Origin: Armatimonadota bacterium
Lineage (GTDB): Bacteria; Armatimonadota; UBA5829
Length of the DNA stretch: 36,896 nt
Assembly (NCBI GenBank): GCA_029907315.1
Contig: JARYME010000023.1
Span: 1-36,896 of the forward strand
Direction of reading: 5' to 3'
Both the position numbers and the translations under genes were made by a program. A model generated the notes under the pieces. It saw only the letters and a list, made by a program, of their open reading frames with translations. It was not told where the DNA came from and ran no database searches. This document shows, in pieces, positions 1 to 7,569 of the stretch. Within the stretch, counting starts at the first letter, position 1; each line of letters starts with the position of its first letter.

Positions 1-1008
1 CGCAGTTGGTTCAAGCCCAACGACCTGCGCGAAGCAGTCTTCGCCTATCTGGAACGACCAGGCAAGCGTCTCAGACCAGCAGTGCTGATGTGGTCGTGCG
101 GGGCTGTCGGAGGAAACGAGGATTCGGTTTTGCCGGCGGCTGCTGCGGTTGAGGTGTTCCACACGTGGACGCTCGTCCATGACGACTTGATAGACAACGA
201 CGACCTACGAAGGGGCGGTCCGACAATTCACAAACTAGGTGAAACCATCGCTGCCCAGAGAATGGGCTTCAATGCGCAGAACAGTAAGGATTATGGGCGC
301 GACCTTGCCGTACTGACAGGCGATTCACAACACGGCTTTACGATAAGTCTGCTGTGCGAGTGTGCCCGTTCTAGCGCGATTGACCCATACGTTGTGCTCG
401 ACGTCATATACCACTTGGAATCCTACGTAGTCAACACGCTTTTAGAGGGCGAGATACTCGATGTGCAATACTCGTTCAGAGCAATCGAAGAACTCACCGA
501 GCAGGACATAATGCGGATGCTCTGGATGAAGACAGGCGCGCTGTACGAGTTCGCCGCCAGAACCGGGGCGATGCTCGGCCTCAACACGCGCAGCAGTGAA
601 CACCCTTGGGTTGCATCCCTCTCTAGATTCGCAAGCAGCTGCGGAACGGCATTTCAGCTTCAAGATGATATTCTGGGAATTGTGGGCAGCGAATCGCAGC
701 TAGGAAAGCCCGTCGGCTCAGACATAAGAGAAGGCAAGAAGACGATTATCGTTCTGCAGGCGCTTAAGAATGCGTCGGAAGAAGAGCAGCGGTTTCTGAA
801 ATCTGTCCTTGGAAACTCGAATGCGTCAGGCGAAGAGGTGAAAAAAGCAGCCGATATCATGGTTCAGGTTGGGGCTGTCGAGGAAACAGCAAGAATGGCA
901 CGGCAGTATATCGACACTGCGATGAAAGAACTGGAGGCTCTGCCAGACTCTCGCTACAAACAGCTTCTTGCCGCCTGGGCGCAGTATATGATCGAGCGGG
1001 AGTTCTGA
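1..1008 (+). CDS. polyprenyl diphosphate synthase, 5' end outside window
   Basis: Type I trans-isoprenyl diphosphate synthase, which condenses isopentenyl diphosphate onto an allylic diphosphate to supply quinone, carotenoid or undecaprenyl precursors. The frame is open from base 1, so the start and roughly 20-30 N-terminal residues lie upstream. Visible motifs, in order, are GKRLRPAVL for diphosphate binding, the first Asp-rich motif DDLID (in VHDDLIDND), a KTGAL segment, and the second Asp-rich motif QLQDDILG followed by GKPVGSDIREGKKT. The last Asp of the second motif is Gly, a variant I recall from geranylgeranyl-type enzymes. The fifth residue before the first motif is a bulky Trp, which in this family tends to favour short C15-C20 products; that product call is inference. 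It is followed after 17 bases by a sugar kinase on the same strand. Confidence 0.93.
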   Translation, partial: RSWFKPNDLREAVFAYLERPGKRLRPAVLMWSCGAVGGNEDSVLPAAAAVEVFHTWTLVHDDLIDNDDLRRGGPTIHKLGETIAAQRMGFNAQNSKDYGRDLAVLTGDSQHGFTISLLCECARSSAIDPYVVLDVIYHLESYVVNTLLEGEILDVQYSFRAIEELTEQDIMRMLWMKTGALYEFAARTGAMLGLNTRSSEHPWVASLSRFASSCGTAFQLQDDILGIVGSESQLGKPVGSDIREGKKTIIVLQALKNASEEEQRFLKSVLGNSNASGEEVKKAADIMVQVGAVEETARMARQYIDTAMKELEALPDSRYKQLLAAWAQYMIEREF

Positions 1009-1025
1009 AAGAGCTTCAGCCGACA

Positions 1026-1964
1026 TTGGCCTACCGATATCCGCAAGACGTGAAAAGACCTTGCATAGTAGGATTTGGAATAGCCTGCCTAGATTACTTG
1101 TATCTGGCGCCCAAAGCTCAACCAGGCGGATTTGCACCCATACTCGACTACAAGGTCGAGGGTGGAGGGCTTACAGGAACTGCTCTAGTTGCGGCGTCGC
1201 GGCTGGGTGCTGAGACGATAATGCTCGGCCGAATTGGGGACGACGACACCGGCGAACAAATCGTAAAAGGTCTGCAAGCCGAAGGGGTCGACACTTCCAA
1301 TCTCATTCGTGTACCCGGAGCCGCAAGCTACTTCTCCATCGTTCATGTGGACGCCGAAACTGCTGAGCGCACAATCTACGGCCGCGAAGAAAAAAACATC
1401 GACTGCCCCACGGACTTAATCCCACTAGACGTGATATCCCAAGGCGACATACTTGTCCTTGATCCCCACTGGCCAGAAGGCGCTCTCACCGTCGCACGAA
1501 AGGCTCGCGAGCTCGGTATTCCAATCGTTCTTGACTCCAGTCTTAAGCCCAGCCACATGGCGGTAGTTGCAGCAAGCGATTATGCTGTGGTCTCGCGCCG
1601 TGCCGCGCTGAAGTTCGCAGGAACTGAGGACTGTCTCGAAGCAGCTCGAAAACTGCGGTCGTTCGGTCCGCACACTGTCGTGATTACCTGCGGCTCCGAG
1701 GGTTCATACTATGCAGATGAGAACGAAGAAGGATACGTTCCAGCGTTTGAGGTGCGAGCCGTTGACACAACGGGGGCAGGTGACGTGTTCCACGGAGCAT
1801 TTGCTTTTGCCGCCGCGCAGGGGTGGAACCTGCGCGATGTTATTATTTTCGCCTCAGCAGTGGCAGCGATCAAGTGTACAAAACTTGGAGGCCGAGCAGG
1901 CATACCAGATTTGGATCAGACCCTACTGTTCCTTAAAGAACATGGCGTACAACTGCCGCTCTGA
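1026..1964 (+). CDS. PfkB-family carbohydrate (ribokinase-like) kinase
   Basis: ATP-dependent sugar or nucleoside kinase of the ribokinase fold, cytosolic, substrate unknown. The N-terminal substrate-binding part shows GGGLTGTALVAASRLG and GRIGDDDTG (PfkB signature 1 region). The C-terminal signature DTTGAGD lies at residues 247-253 and supplies the anion hole and the catalytic Asp. Length (312 residues) is normal for the family. The start is uncertain: TTG at 1026 gives an N-terminal extension, GTG at 1050 would begin immediately before the first beta strand (VKRPCIVGFGIA), and neither has a strong ribosome-binding site. It sits 17 bases after the prenyl synthase, probably in the same transcript. 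A separate promoter follows it, before the dehydrogenase gene. Confidence 0.92.
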   Translation: MAYRYPQDVKRPCIVGFGIACLDYLYLAPKAQPGGFAPILDYKVEGGGLTGTALVAASRLGAETIMLGRIGDDDTGEQIVKGLQAEGVDTSNLIRVPGAASYFSIVHVDAETAERTIYGREEKNIDCPTDLIPLDVISQGDILVLDPHWPEGALTVARKARELGIPIVLDSSLKPSHMAVVAASDYAVVSRRAALKFAGTEDCLEAARKLRSFGPHTVVITCGSEGSYYADENEEGYVPAFEVRAVDTTGAGDVFHGAFAFAAAQGWNLRDVIIFASAVAAIKCTKLGGRAGIPDLDQTLLFLKEHGVQLPL

Positions 1965-1971
1965 GCCGCGA

Positions 1972-2001
1972 TTGACAGCCCCGAAAGCTCAATGTTAGAC
2001 T
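1972..2001 (+). promoter_or_regulatory. sigma-70 type promoter for the dehydrogenase operon
   Basis: A perfect TTGACA -35 box at 1972-1977 is followed by an 18-base spacer and TAGACT at 1996-2001 as a 4/6 -10 box. It lies in the 68-base gap between the sugar kinase and the isocitrate-dehydrogenase-like gene, so the downstream genes could be transcribed independently. An A/GGAGGT ribosome-binding site precedes the ATG at 2033. Confidence 0.5.
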
Positions 2002-2032
2002 CTGGTTCGAAAATGGACTGGAGGTTGGTGTA

Positions 2033-3175
2033 ATGGCACATCGTATTACGCTGATACCAGGGGACGGCACAGGACCAGAGATTGCCGAGGCTGCTCGCCG
2101 CGCCATTGAGGCGACGGGCGTTCAGATAGAATGGGAAGTGATGCATGCCGGCATAGACGTGATGGAAAAGTACGGCACACCTCTGCCGGACGAGGTTCTG
2201 GAGAGTATTAGGCGGAACAAAGTTGCGCTGAAGGGACCGATTACAACACCCATCGGAGAAGGATTTCGAAGCGTCAACGTTGCGCTCCGGAAGGCGCTGG
2301 ACCTCTACGCGTGCATACGACCCTGCAAGTACTACCCGGGCATCAGGTCCAAGTATACCGACGTGGACCTCGTCGTTGTAAGGGAAAATACGGAGGATTT
2401 GTACGCTGGTGTCGAGTGGGACGTCGGAACGCCGGAAGCCAAGCGCATAATCGAGATGAGCGAAGGTAAGATCAGGGAAGACTCGGCGATTTCGATCAAA
2501 CCTATCTCGATAACCGGCAGCAGAAGGATCGTCAAACTCGCTTTCGACTATGCAATCGCCAACGGTCGCAAGACCGTGACTGCCGTGTGCAAAGCCAATA
2601 TTATGAAGTTCACAGACGGGCTATTCTACCGAGTGGCACGGCAGGTCGCGAAAGCTTACGGCGCACAATTCGAGCCCGGCACTCCGGAACCCGAATGTCC
2701 CGATCCGGAGCTGCAAGCAGAGTCGGGGCGCGGTGCACACCTAGTTTATAACGAGAGACTCGTGGATAACATGTGTATGCAGTTGGTGCAAAAACCGGAG
2801 CTCTACGACGTAATAGTGCTTCCGAACCTTTATGGAGACATTATCTCAGACCTCTGCGCCGGACTCGTTGGAGGGCTGGGCGTCGCACCCGGCGCCAACA
2901 TAGGCACCGAAGCCGCGGTCTTCGAGCCTACTCACGGCAGTGCACCCAAGTATAAAGGCCAGAACAAGGTTAACCCCATCGCCATGATACTCTCAGGTGT
3001 GCTTATGCTTAGGCATATCGGGAAAAATGAGGCGGCGGACAAGCTTGAACGCGCAGTTGCAAAAGTCATCGCAGAAGGCAAGTCCGTAACATACGACATG
3101 AAGCCGACCAGGGATGACCCGACTGCCGTTGGCACAAGCGAAGTGGCCGACGCGATAATAGAGGCAATGAAGTGA
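2033..3175 (+). CDS. isocitrate/isopropylmalate dehydrogenase family protein, probably isocitrate dehydrogenase
   Basis: Beta-hydroxyacid oxidative decarboxylase, most likely converting isocitrate to 2-oxoglutarate. The substrate-loop motif RSVNVALR has Ser80 where isocitrate dehydrogenases carry their phosphate/substrate-contacting Ser, whereas isopropylmalate dehydrogenases have a Leu-rich segment. Metal and substrate motifs NLYGDIISD and [13 protein letters not shown] are present. By the E. coli Icd scheme as I remember it, Lys306 and Tyr307 (in APKY) and Tyr354 match NADP-type determinants, but the position equivalent to Arg395 is Pro, so the cofactor is open. Length (380) fits the short single-domain class. 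ATG 2033 is preceded by GGAGGT. Homoisocitrate or tartrate/isopropylmalate specificity is less likely but not excluded. Its last codons overlap the start of the Fe-S gene by 4 bases. Confidence 0.9.
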   Translation: MAHRITLIPGDGTGPEIAEAARRAIEATGVQIEWEVMHAGIDVMEKYGTPLPDEVLESIRRNKVALKGPITTPIGEGFRSVNVALRKALDLYACIRPCKYYPGIRSKYTDVDLVVVRENTEDLYAGVEWDVGTPEAKRIIEMSEGKIREDSAISIKPISITGSRRIVKLAFDYAIANGRKTVTAVCKANIMKFTDGLFYRVARQVAKAYGAQFEPGTPEPECPDPELQAESGRGAHLVYNERLVDNMCMQLVQKPELYDVIVLPNLYGDIISDLCAGLVGGLGVAPGANIGTEAAVFEPTHGSAPKYKGQNKVNPIAMILSGVLMLRHIGKNEAADKLERAVAKVIAEGKSVTYDMKPTRDDPTAVGTSEVADAIIEAMK

Positions 3176-3897
3176 ATCAAGACGGAAACAAAACAGCAAA
3201 TGCCCACTACGATGCAAAGCTCCTTTCCAGACGCCGCCGACTAGTGCAGTGGGTGCTCGCCCCGATCACCATAATCGTGATCGCTTTGGGTTGGAGATAT
3301 CCACTGTTGGGATTCGCTGTGCCTATAGTCATGCTCACAGGCATTGCCGGAGCGTTCATAAACGGTCGATACGTGTGTGGACACCTGTGCCCACGAGGAG
3401 CGTTTTTCGACCGAATTATCGCGCCGCTGAGTCCCGGCAGACCCATCCCGGCATTCCTGCGAACGAAGCCGCTACGGTGGACGCTGGTCGTTCTTCTAAT
3501 GGGTTTTATGACCTACCAAATAGCGCAAAATCCCGGGGACGTTTACCATTGGGGCAGGGTGTTTTGGTTGATGTGCGTAATAACGACAGGTGCAGGTGTG
3601 CTGCTTGCCGTCATCAACCAGCGGACCTGGTGTGCACTTTGCCCAATAGGAACAATTCAGGCAGCAATCGGGGGTAGCAAGGGGGAACTCCTGATAGACC
3701 CCGAGACCTGCCGTGAATGCGGGGCCTGCGAGAAGGTATGCCCGATCAACATCCCCATCGTAAAGCATAAAGCCGAGGGGGTGGTTAGAGAACCGGACTG
3801 CCTTAGATGCCCAGAGTGTATAAGAGTTTGTCCTGTGGGTGCACTTCGGTGGCCCGATTCTGACAAGCAGTTTGCTGCCCAGGAGAAAAACAAATGA
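3172..3897 (+). CDS. NapH/YccM-like membrane 4Fe-4S protein
   Basis: Membrane-anchored electron-transfer protein. Hydrophobic segments lie near residues 20-60, 103-120 and 130-150. Two cytoplasm-facing Cys clusters typical of NapH/NosR C-termini follow the membrane segments (CGHLCPRG and CALCPIG). The C-terminal part carries a 2x[4Fe-4S] ferredoxin domain with [12 protein letters not shown] and [12 protein letters not shown]. The GTG start at 3172 overlaps the dehydrogenase stop (GTGA), with GAGG about 8 bases upstream, so translation is probably coupled. No periplasmic nitrate or nitrous-oxide reductase gene is nearby, so its redox partner cannot be named. Its position right after an isocitrate-dehydrogenase-like gene and before exported PHP proteins is unusual. 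Confidence 0.88.
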   Translation: MNQDGNKTANAHYDAKLLSRRRRLVQWVLAPITIIVIALGWRYPLLGFAVPIVMLTGIAGAFINGRYVCGHLCPRGAFFDRIIAPLSPGRPIPAFLRTKPLRWTLVVLLMGFMTYQIAQNPGDVYHWGRVFWLMCVITTGAGVLLAVINQRTWCALCPIGTIQAAIGGSKGELLIDPETCRECGACEKVCPINIPIVKHKAEGVVREPDCLRCPECIRVCPVGALRWPDSDKQFAAQEKNK

Positions 3898-4955
3898 TCC
3901 GACTGAAGTATGTAGCTCTAACAACCGCACTTCTTATCGCCGCGCTCACCGCCACGCTAGCCGAGCCGCCCAGGCACGACTTCCCGCCTGTTGGCTGCTG
4001 GCAGGTGTTGTGCGGAGATTTCCACATGCATACGATCAACTCCGACGGCAAACTTACGACCCGCGAACGCGTCGAGGAATCGTACAACCTCGGCTATGAC
4101 GTGATAGCGATAACCGATCACGGAAAGCCCGGGTCATACAGGGTGGCAAAATACGTCGCGGAGCCGCTGGGGCTCCTAGTGCTACCCGGCTTCGAAACGG
4201 GAGTGCTGGGCAAGGAACACTACGTGGCGCTGGGCGTTCCCGCAACGTTCAAACCGCGTGATCCGCACAAGTTGTCCGAAAAACCCGGCGACAAAACAGT
4301 TTATTATCGAGATGAAATGCTGGCGATAGCGGAGGCGGGAGGTATTCTTTTCCAAGCGCATCCGCCAAACGAGTGGCGCGATCCCACAGATTGGGGAGTC
4401 AGAGAAGGAATCATTGTAGGCGTTGAGATACAAAACGGGTACGGAAAAGTTGAAGAAGGCTCCGGACCTTTGGGCGGCGTCCACTGCTACCCGCATTCGT
4501 TCGACTGGGCGCTAAAGCACAACTTGGCATTGTTTGCAAACACCGACATACATCCTGCGCGCAAGCAGGGTCAGCAGCCGGTTACCCTGGTATTCGTCGC
4601 CGAGCGCACACCTGCCGGCGTGATGGATGCAATACGTGCTCGGCGAACCGTGGCGTGGTTCAACAACGTAGTCTGCGGGCGAGAAGAGCTTCTGACCAAG
4701 CTTGTAGAAGCCTGTGTATTGGTCAAGCCCTCCGGATCCACGCAGCTTGCCTTTGAGAACCGAAGTCCCATTGCGTTCCGAGTGGCCCTGGCAGGTAGCA
4801 CCGTCGAAGTGCCGCCATATGGGAACGCAGTGTGCGAATGGACCGGCGGAAACAGCGCAACGCTTAAGTGGCTAAATGTGTGGACAAGCCCCACAAGCAA
4901 TTTGGAAACTGAGATCAAAATCGGCGAACTTGCGGCGGCAGCAACTTCAAAGTAA
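3894..4955 (+). CDS. exported PHP-domain metal-dependent hydrolase, copy 1
   Basis: Predicted exported member of the polymerase-and-histidinol-phosphatase (PHP) superfamily, which hydrolyses phosphoester bonds with a multi-metal centre. An N-terminal signal sequence ([16 protein letters not shown] onward, likely cut near Ala-Glu at LA/EPP) precedes the catalytic domain. Motifs are HMH at residues 44-46, NSDG, ITDHG, a Glu in PGFETG, AHP and TDIH. The C-terminal ~80 residues form a small beta-rich domain ending in LKWLNVW. ATG 3894 overlaps the upstream stop as ATGA and has AGGAG 8 bases before it. The substrate is unknown; export argues against a DNA-polymerase or histidinol-phosphatase role. 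It is a close paralogue of the next gene. Confidence 0.88.
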   Translation: MIRLKYVALTTALLIAALTATLAEPPRHDFPPVGCWQVLCGDFHMHTINSDGKLTTRERVEESYNLGYDVIAITDHGKPGSYRVAKYVAEPLGLLVLPGFETGVLGKEHYVALGVPATFKPRDPHKLSEKPGDKTVYYRDEMLAIAEAGGILFQAHPPNEWRDPTDWGVREGIIVGVEIQNGYGKVEEGSGPLGGVHCYPHSFDWALKHNLALFANTDIHPARKQGQQPVTLVFVAERTPAGVMDAIRARRTVAWFNNVVCGREELLTKLVEACVLVKPSGSTQLAFENRSPIAFRVALAGSTVEVPPYGNAVCEWTGGNSATLKWLNVWTSPTSNLETEIKIGELAAAATSK

Positions 4956-5001
4956 GCAAGCCCCACATTCAACAAGATCAAAGATGAGGTGACAACGGGC
5001 A

Positions 5002-6039
5002 ATGATTAGAAAGTATTACTCGAGGTTTGTTTGCATTCTTGCCGTTTTGGCAATCGTTGCGGGCACTGCGGCGTTTGGTCAGTCGCAGCGCTTCGATTTT
5101 CCCAAAGTCGGCAACTATTACGTCCTGCGCGGCGATTTTCACATGCACACAATCAACTCAGACGGCAGCTTTACTACACGCGATCGCGTCGAGGAGTCTA
5201 AGGAACTCGGTTACGATGTTATCGCTATAACAGACCACGGTCGGACAAGGGCATACCGAGTAGCGAAATATTTGGGTGACCAACTCGGACTGATAGTAAT
5301 CCGCGGTCACGAAACAGGGATGAACAAGGGCGAACACTACGTGGTTCTGGGTGTGGATTCGACATATACGCCGATCGATTCCCACCGGTGGGCAAGAAAC
5401 AGAGGCGAGGAAACAATCTTCTACCAAGACGCGATGAAAGACGTGGCAAAACACGGCGGTATCATCATCTGGGCACATCCGCACACTGGTCTTAACGAAT
5501 GCACGATTTGGGGTGCCGAACAGGGAATTATAGTAGGAGTTGAGCTGAAAAACGACGTCGTGGGTGAAGGTTGGAACACGGAAAAGAGCCATGGGACGAG
5601 TTGGTACCCGTCGGCAGTCGACTGGGCACTCAAGTACAATTGGGCGATGCTTGCCTGCACCGATGCTCACGGAAAGCGCAAGCAGAACCCGGCGGTAACG
5701 CTTGTGTTTGCGAAAGAACGCAGCGAGCAAGGCGTATTGGAAGCTATACGGGCTCGCAGAACTATTGCCTGGTTCGATGGCATGCTGTGGGGCCGCAAGG
5801 AGCTTTTGTCAGAACTGATGAGCGCGATGGTAAAAGCAGAGCGAACCCCCAACGGCAAGCTTGTGCTGAAAAACCTGGGTCCCGTCGACCTGGACGGCGA
5901 AGTGCAAGGCGCAACTGGAAAGGTCTTTGACTTGAAACCTTACGGCGAAACTGTTGTCGACCCGCCGGACAAGACCCTTACAATACGGTGGCTGAACGTG
6001 TGGTACGGCCTGAAGGAGAACTTGACGAGGGTTTACTAG
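5002..6039 (+). CDS. exported PHP-domain metal-dependent hydrolase, copy 2
   Basis: Paralogue of the preceding gene with the same layout: a signal sequence (residues 1 to about 27, cut near FGQ), a catalytic PHP domain with HMH at 47-49, NSDG, ITDHG, Glu in RGHETG, AHPH and TDAHGKRK, and a C-terminal beta domain ending in IRWLNVW. It differs at the third motif, where copy 1 has AHPPNEW and copy 2 has AHPHTGL, adding a potential metal-binding His. The shared NSDG to ITDHG segment is nearly identical, indicating tandem duplication with later divergence. A GAGGTGA-like site lies about 10 bases before ATG 5002, 46 bases after the copy-1 stop. Substrate unknown. Confidence 0.88.
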   Translation: MIRKYYSRFVCILAVLAIVAGTAAFGQSQRFDFPKVGNYYVLRGDFHMHTINSDGSFTTRDRVEESKELGYDVIAITDHGRTRAYRVAKYLGDQLGLIVIRGHETGMNKGEHYVVLGVDSTYTPIDSHRWARNRGEETIFYQDAMKDVAKHGGIIIWAHPHTGLNECTIWGAEQGIIVGVELKNDVVGEGWNTEKSHGTSWYPSAVDWALKYNWAMLACTDAHGKRKQNPAVTLVFAKERSEQGVLEAIRARRTIAWFDGMLWGRKELLSELMSAMVKAERTPNGKLVLKNLGPVDLDGEVQGATGKVFDLKPYGETVVDPPDKTLTIRWLNVWYGLKENLTRVY

Positions 6040-6123
6040 TCTTCGCGACGCTCAAAACTACGTCCTCAGCCCTGTGACGCCCGCACTGGAAGCCAGCCAC
6101 TTGGTGGGCCACGGGAGAGAATT

Positions 6124-6237
6124 ATGACTGGTGAAAAGGATCAGTCGTCTTACAAGACCAGAACCTTCGCACTGTTAGCGTGCTTACTTGTCCTGATAGT
6201 AAGCCTCCCGCTGCACCGCTTGGAACTAGCCGAATAA
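6124..6237 (+). CDS. possible 37-residue single-span membrane peptide
   Basis: A short open frame with a GGGAGAG site about 5 bases before its ATG. The product has a charged N-terminus (MTGEKDQSSYKTR), one hydrophobic stretch (FALLACLLVLIVSLPL) and a short polar tail ending in LAE. It lies 84 bases after the second PHP gene on the same strand, so it could be the last gene of that operon. I do not recognise it. It could equally be chance, or a decayed gene start, because the frame is short and the remaining ~165 bases to the convergent gene hold only the stem-loop listed next. Confidence 0.4.
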   Translation: MTGEKDQSSYKTRTFALLACLLVLIVSLPLHRLELAE

Positions 6238-6359
6238 AACCACGCAGTAGAATTCTGCCGACGCCATCTGCGGAAAATCGGCGAATCCCGCTTCTTCGAA
6301 ATCTACAGGTAGCAACTATTTATGATGCGCAGCAGCCCAGATTGACAACATTATACTTT

Positions 6360-6397
6360 CAGACCCGGCATGCAACTCTTGGCATCTGCCGGGTCTG
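6360..6397. terminator. perfect 11-bp stem-loop between convergent genes
   Basis: CAGACCCGGCA (6360-6370) and TGCCGGGTCTG (6387-6397) are exact reverse complements around a 16-base loop. It sits 7 bases beyond the stop of the minus-strand oxidoreductase and downstream of the plus-strand PHP operon. Neither side has a clean T tract, so it may be a weak bidirectional terminator or a 3'-end processing/stabilising hairpin. Confidence 0.5.
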
Positions 6398-6403
6398 ACG
6401 GGC

Positions 6404-7477
6404 TTAATCTATATCCACCACCCTGCCAGTGGCGGCACTCTCGTGCACTGCTGCAGCTATCTTGGTAACTTCCAAACCCTCTTCGCCCGACGGATATTTG
6501 CCCTTCAGATCTTCAAGAGTAGCACCCTGCTGAAGAGCCAATATGTTGTATGCAAAGTCCTCAATCGACTCGATACCGTATCCTTTGTAGACGACACGAC
6601 CCTGCTTATCCGTTGATTCGCGAATAAAGCTGTTGTTATAGGTTCTCATTCCCTCGCCCGCGATGCAGGAGCGCGATCCTCGATATTGAGTATCTATCTC
6701 CCATACGCCCTTTGTGCCTACGAGTCTGATGTCCTGGTTAACGATTGCTTCGAACTCGCGCGGGAGTATCCAACTTAGGTCGAAACTAACGACTGCACCG
6801 TTTTTGAACTCCACCATCGCACTTATCGAGTCGTAAGTGTCGATACCGTAGTCGTTCTTTAACGTCTCCTTCCTGCCGACAGCGTATACTCGCTTGCCCG
6901 TTGTTTTCATCGTCCAACAGACAAGATCAAAGAAGTGAACTCCCAGGAACCATCCCGGGCTTGAAGAAGGCGCCCAATGCGGAAACCATTCCACAGGAAC
7001 CTCAATGCGATCCTCCATGCAAACTTGCCCGTAGAGGATCTTGCCCAATTCGCCGGACGACACGCGGCGCTCCATGGCGATGTGTTCCGGGTCGTATCGC
7101 TTGTGGAAATCGACCTGCAAAAGCACTTTGGCTTTGCGGGCAGCCTCGACCATCTCTTGGCAGCCTTCCACAGTGGTATCGAGGGGCTTCTCACACAACA
7201 CATGCTTGCCAGCCTCACAAGCGGCGAGCACCACCGGTTTATGAAGGTGATCCGGAGTAACGACCGTGATGCCGTCGAGATCCTCTTTAGCCAGCATCTC
7301 GTTGTAGTCCGCATATACCGGGCAGCCGTAAGTTTTCCGCACCCACTCGGCTCTCTCGGGGTTGATCTCTGCGACGGCCGCCAGCTCTGCTACACCGATG
7401 CGCGAAAGCTGTGTGAACGTGTTTAGGTGGTTGACGCCGAATATTCCGGCACCCACTACACCGATCCTGATGGGCAT
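6404..7477 (-). CDS. Gfo/Idh/MocA family NAD(P)-dependent oxidoreductase
   Basis: Cytosolic sugar or cyclitol dehydrogenase family. The N-terminal Rossmann fold starts with IGVVGAGIFG and continues to the conserved CEKPL motif (Lys contacts cofactor and substrate). The C-terminal alpha/beta domain carries GVHFFDLVCW, the region that supplies the catalytic His in this family. Length (357) is typical; closest functional types would be inositol 2-dehydrogenase-like or deoxysugar oxidoreductases, but the substrate cannot be read from sequence. The start at 7477 is supported by an AGGAGG site 7 bases upstream. It lies 92 bases downstream of the exported glycoside-hydrolase-like gene on the same strand, which suggests a role in using sugars released outside the cell. 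Confidence 0.9.
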   Translation of the reverse strand: MPIRIGVVGAGIFGVNHLNTFTQLSRIGVAELAAVAEINPERAEWVRKTYGCPVYADYNEMLAKEDLDGITVVTPDHLHKPVVLAACEAGKHVLCEKPLDTTVEGCQEMVEAARKAKVLLQVDFHKRYDPEHIAMERRVSSGELGKILYGQVCMEDRIEVPVEWFPHWAPSSSPGWFLGVHFFDLVCWTMKTTGKRVYAVGRKETLKNDYGIDTYDSISAMVEFKNGAVVSFDLSWILPREFEAIVNQDIRLVGTKGVWEIDTQYRGSRSCIAGEGMRTYNNSFIRESTDKQGRVVYKGYGIESIEDFAYNILALQQGATLEDLKGKYPSGEEGLEVTKIAAAVHESAATGRVVDID

Positions 7478-7569
7478 TGCGACCTTACCTCCTTGTTCTT
7501 CAGCTTGAGCATTTTACGACTAACGACCAGACAAGTGCAACGATGCCAACCGGAATTATACTATCGTGC

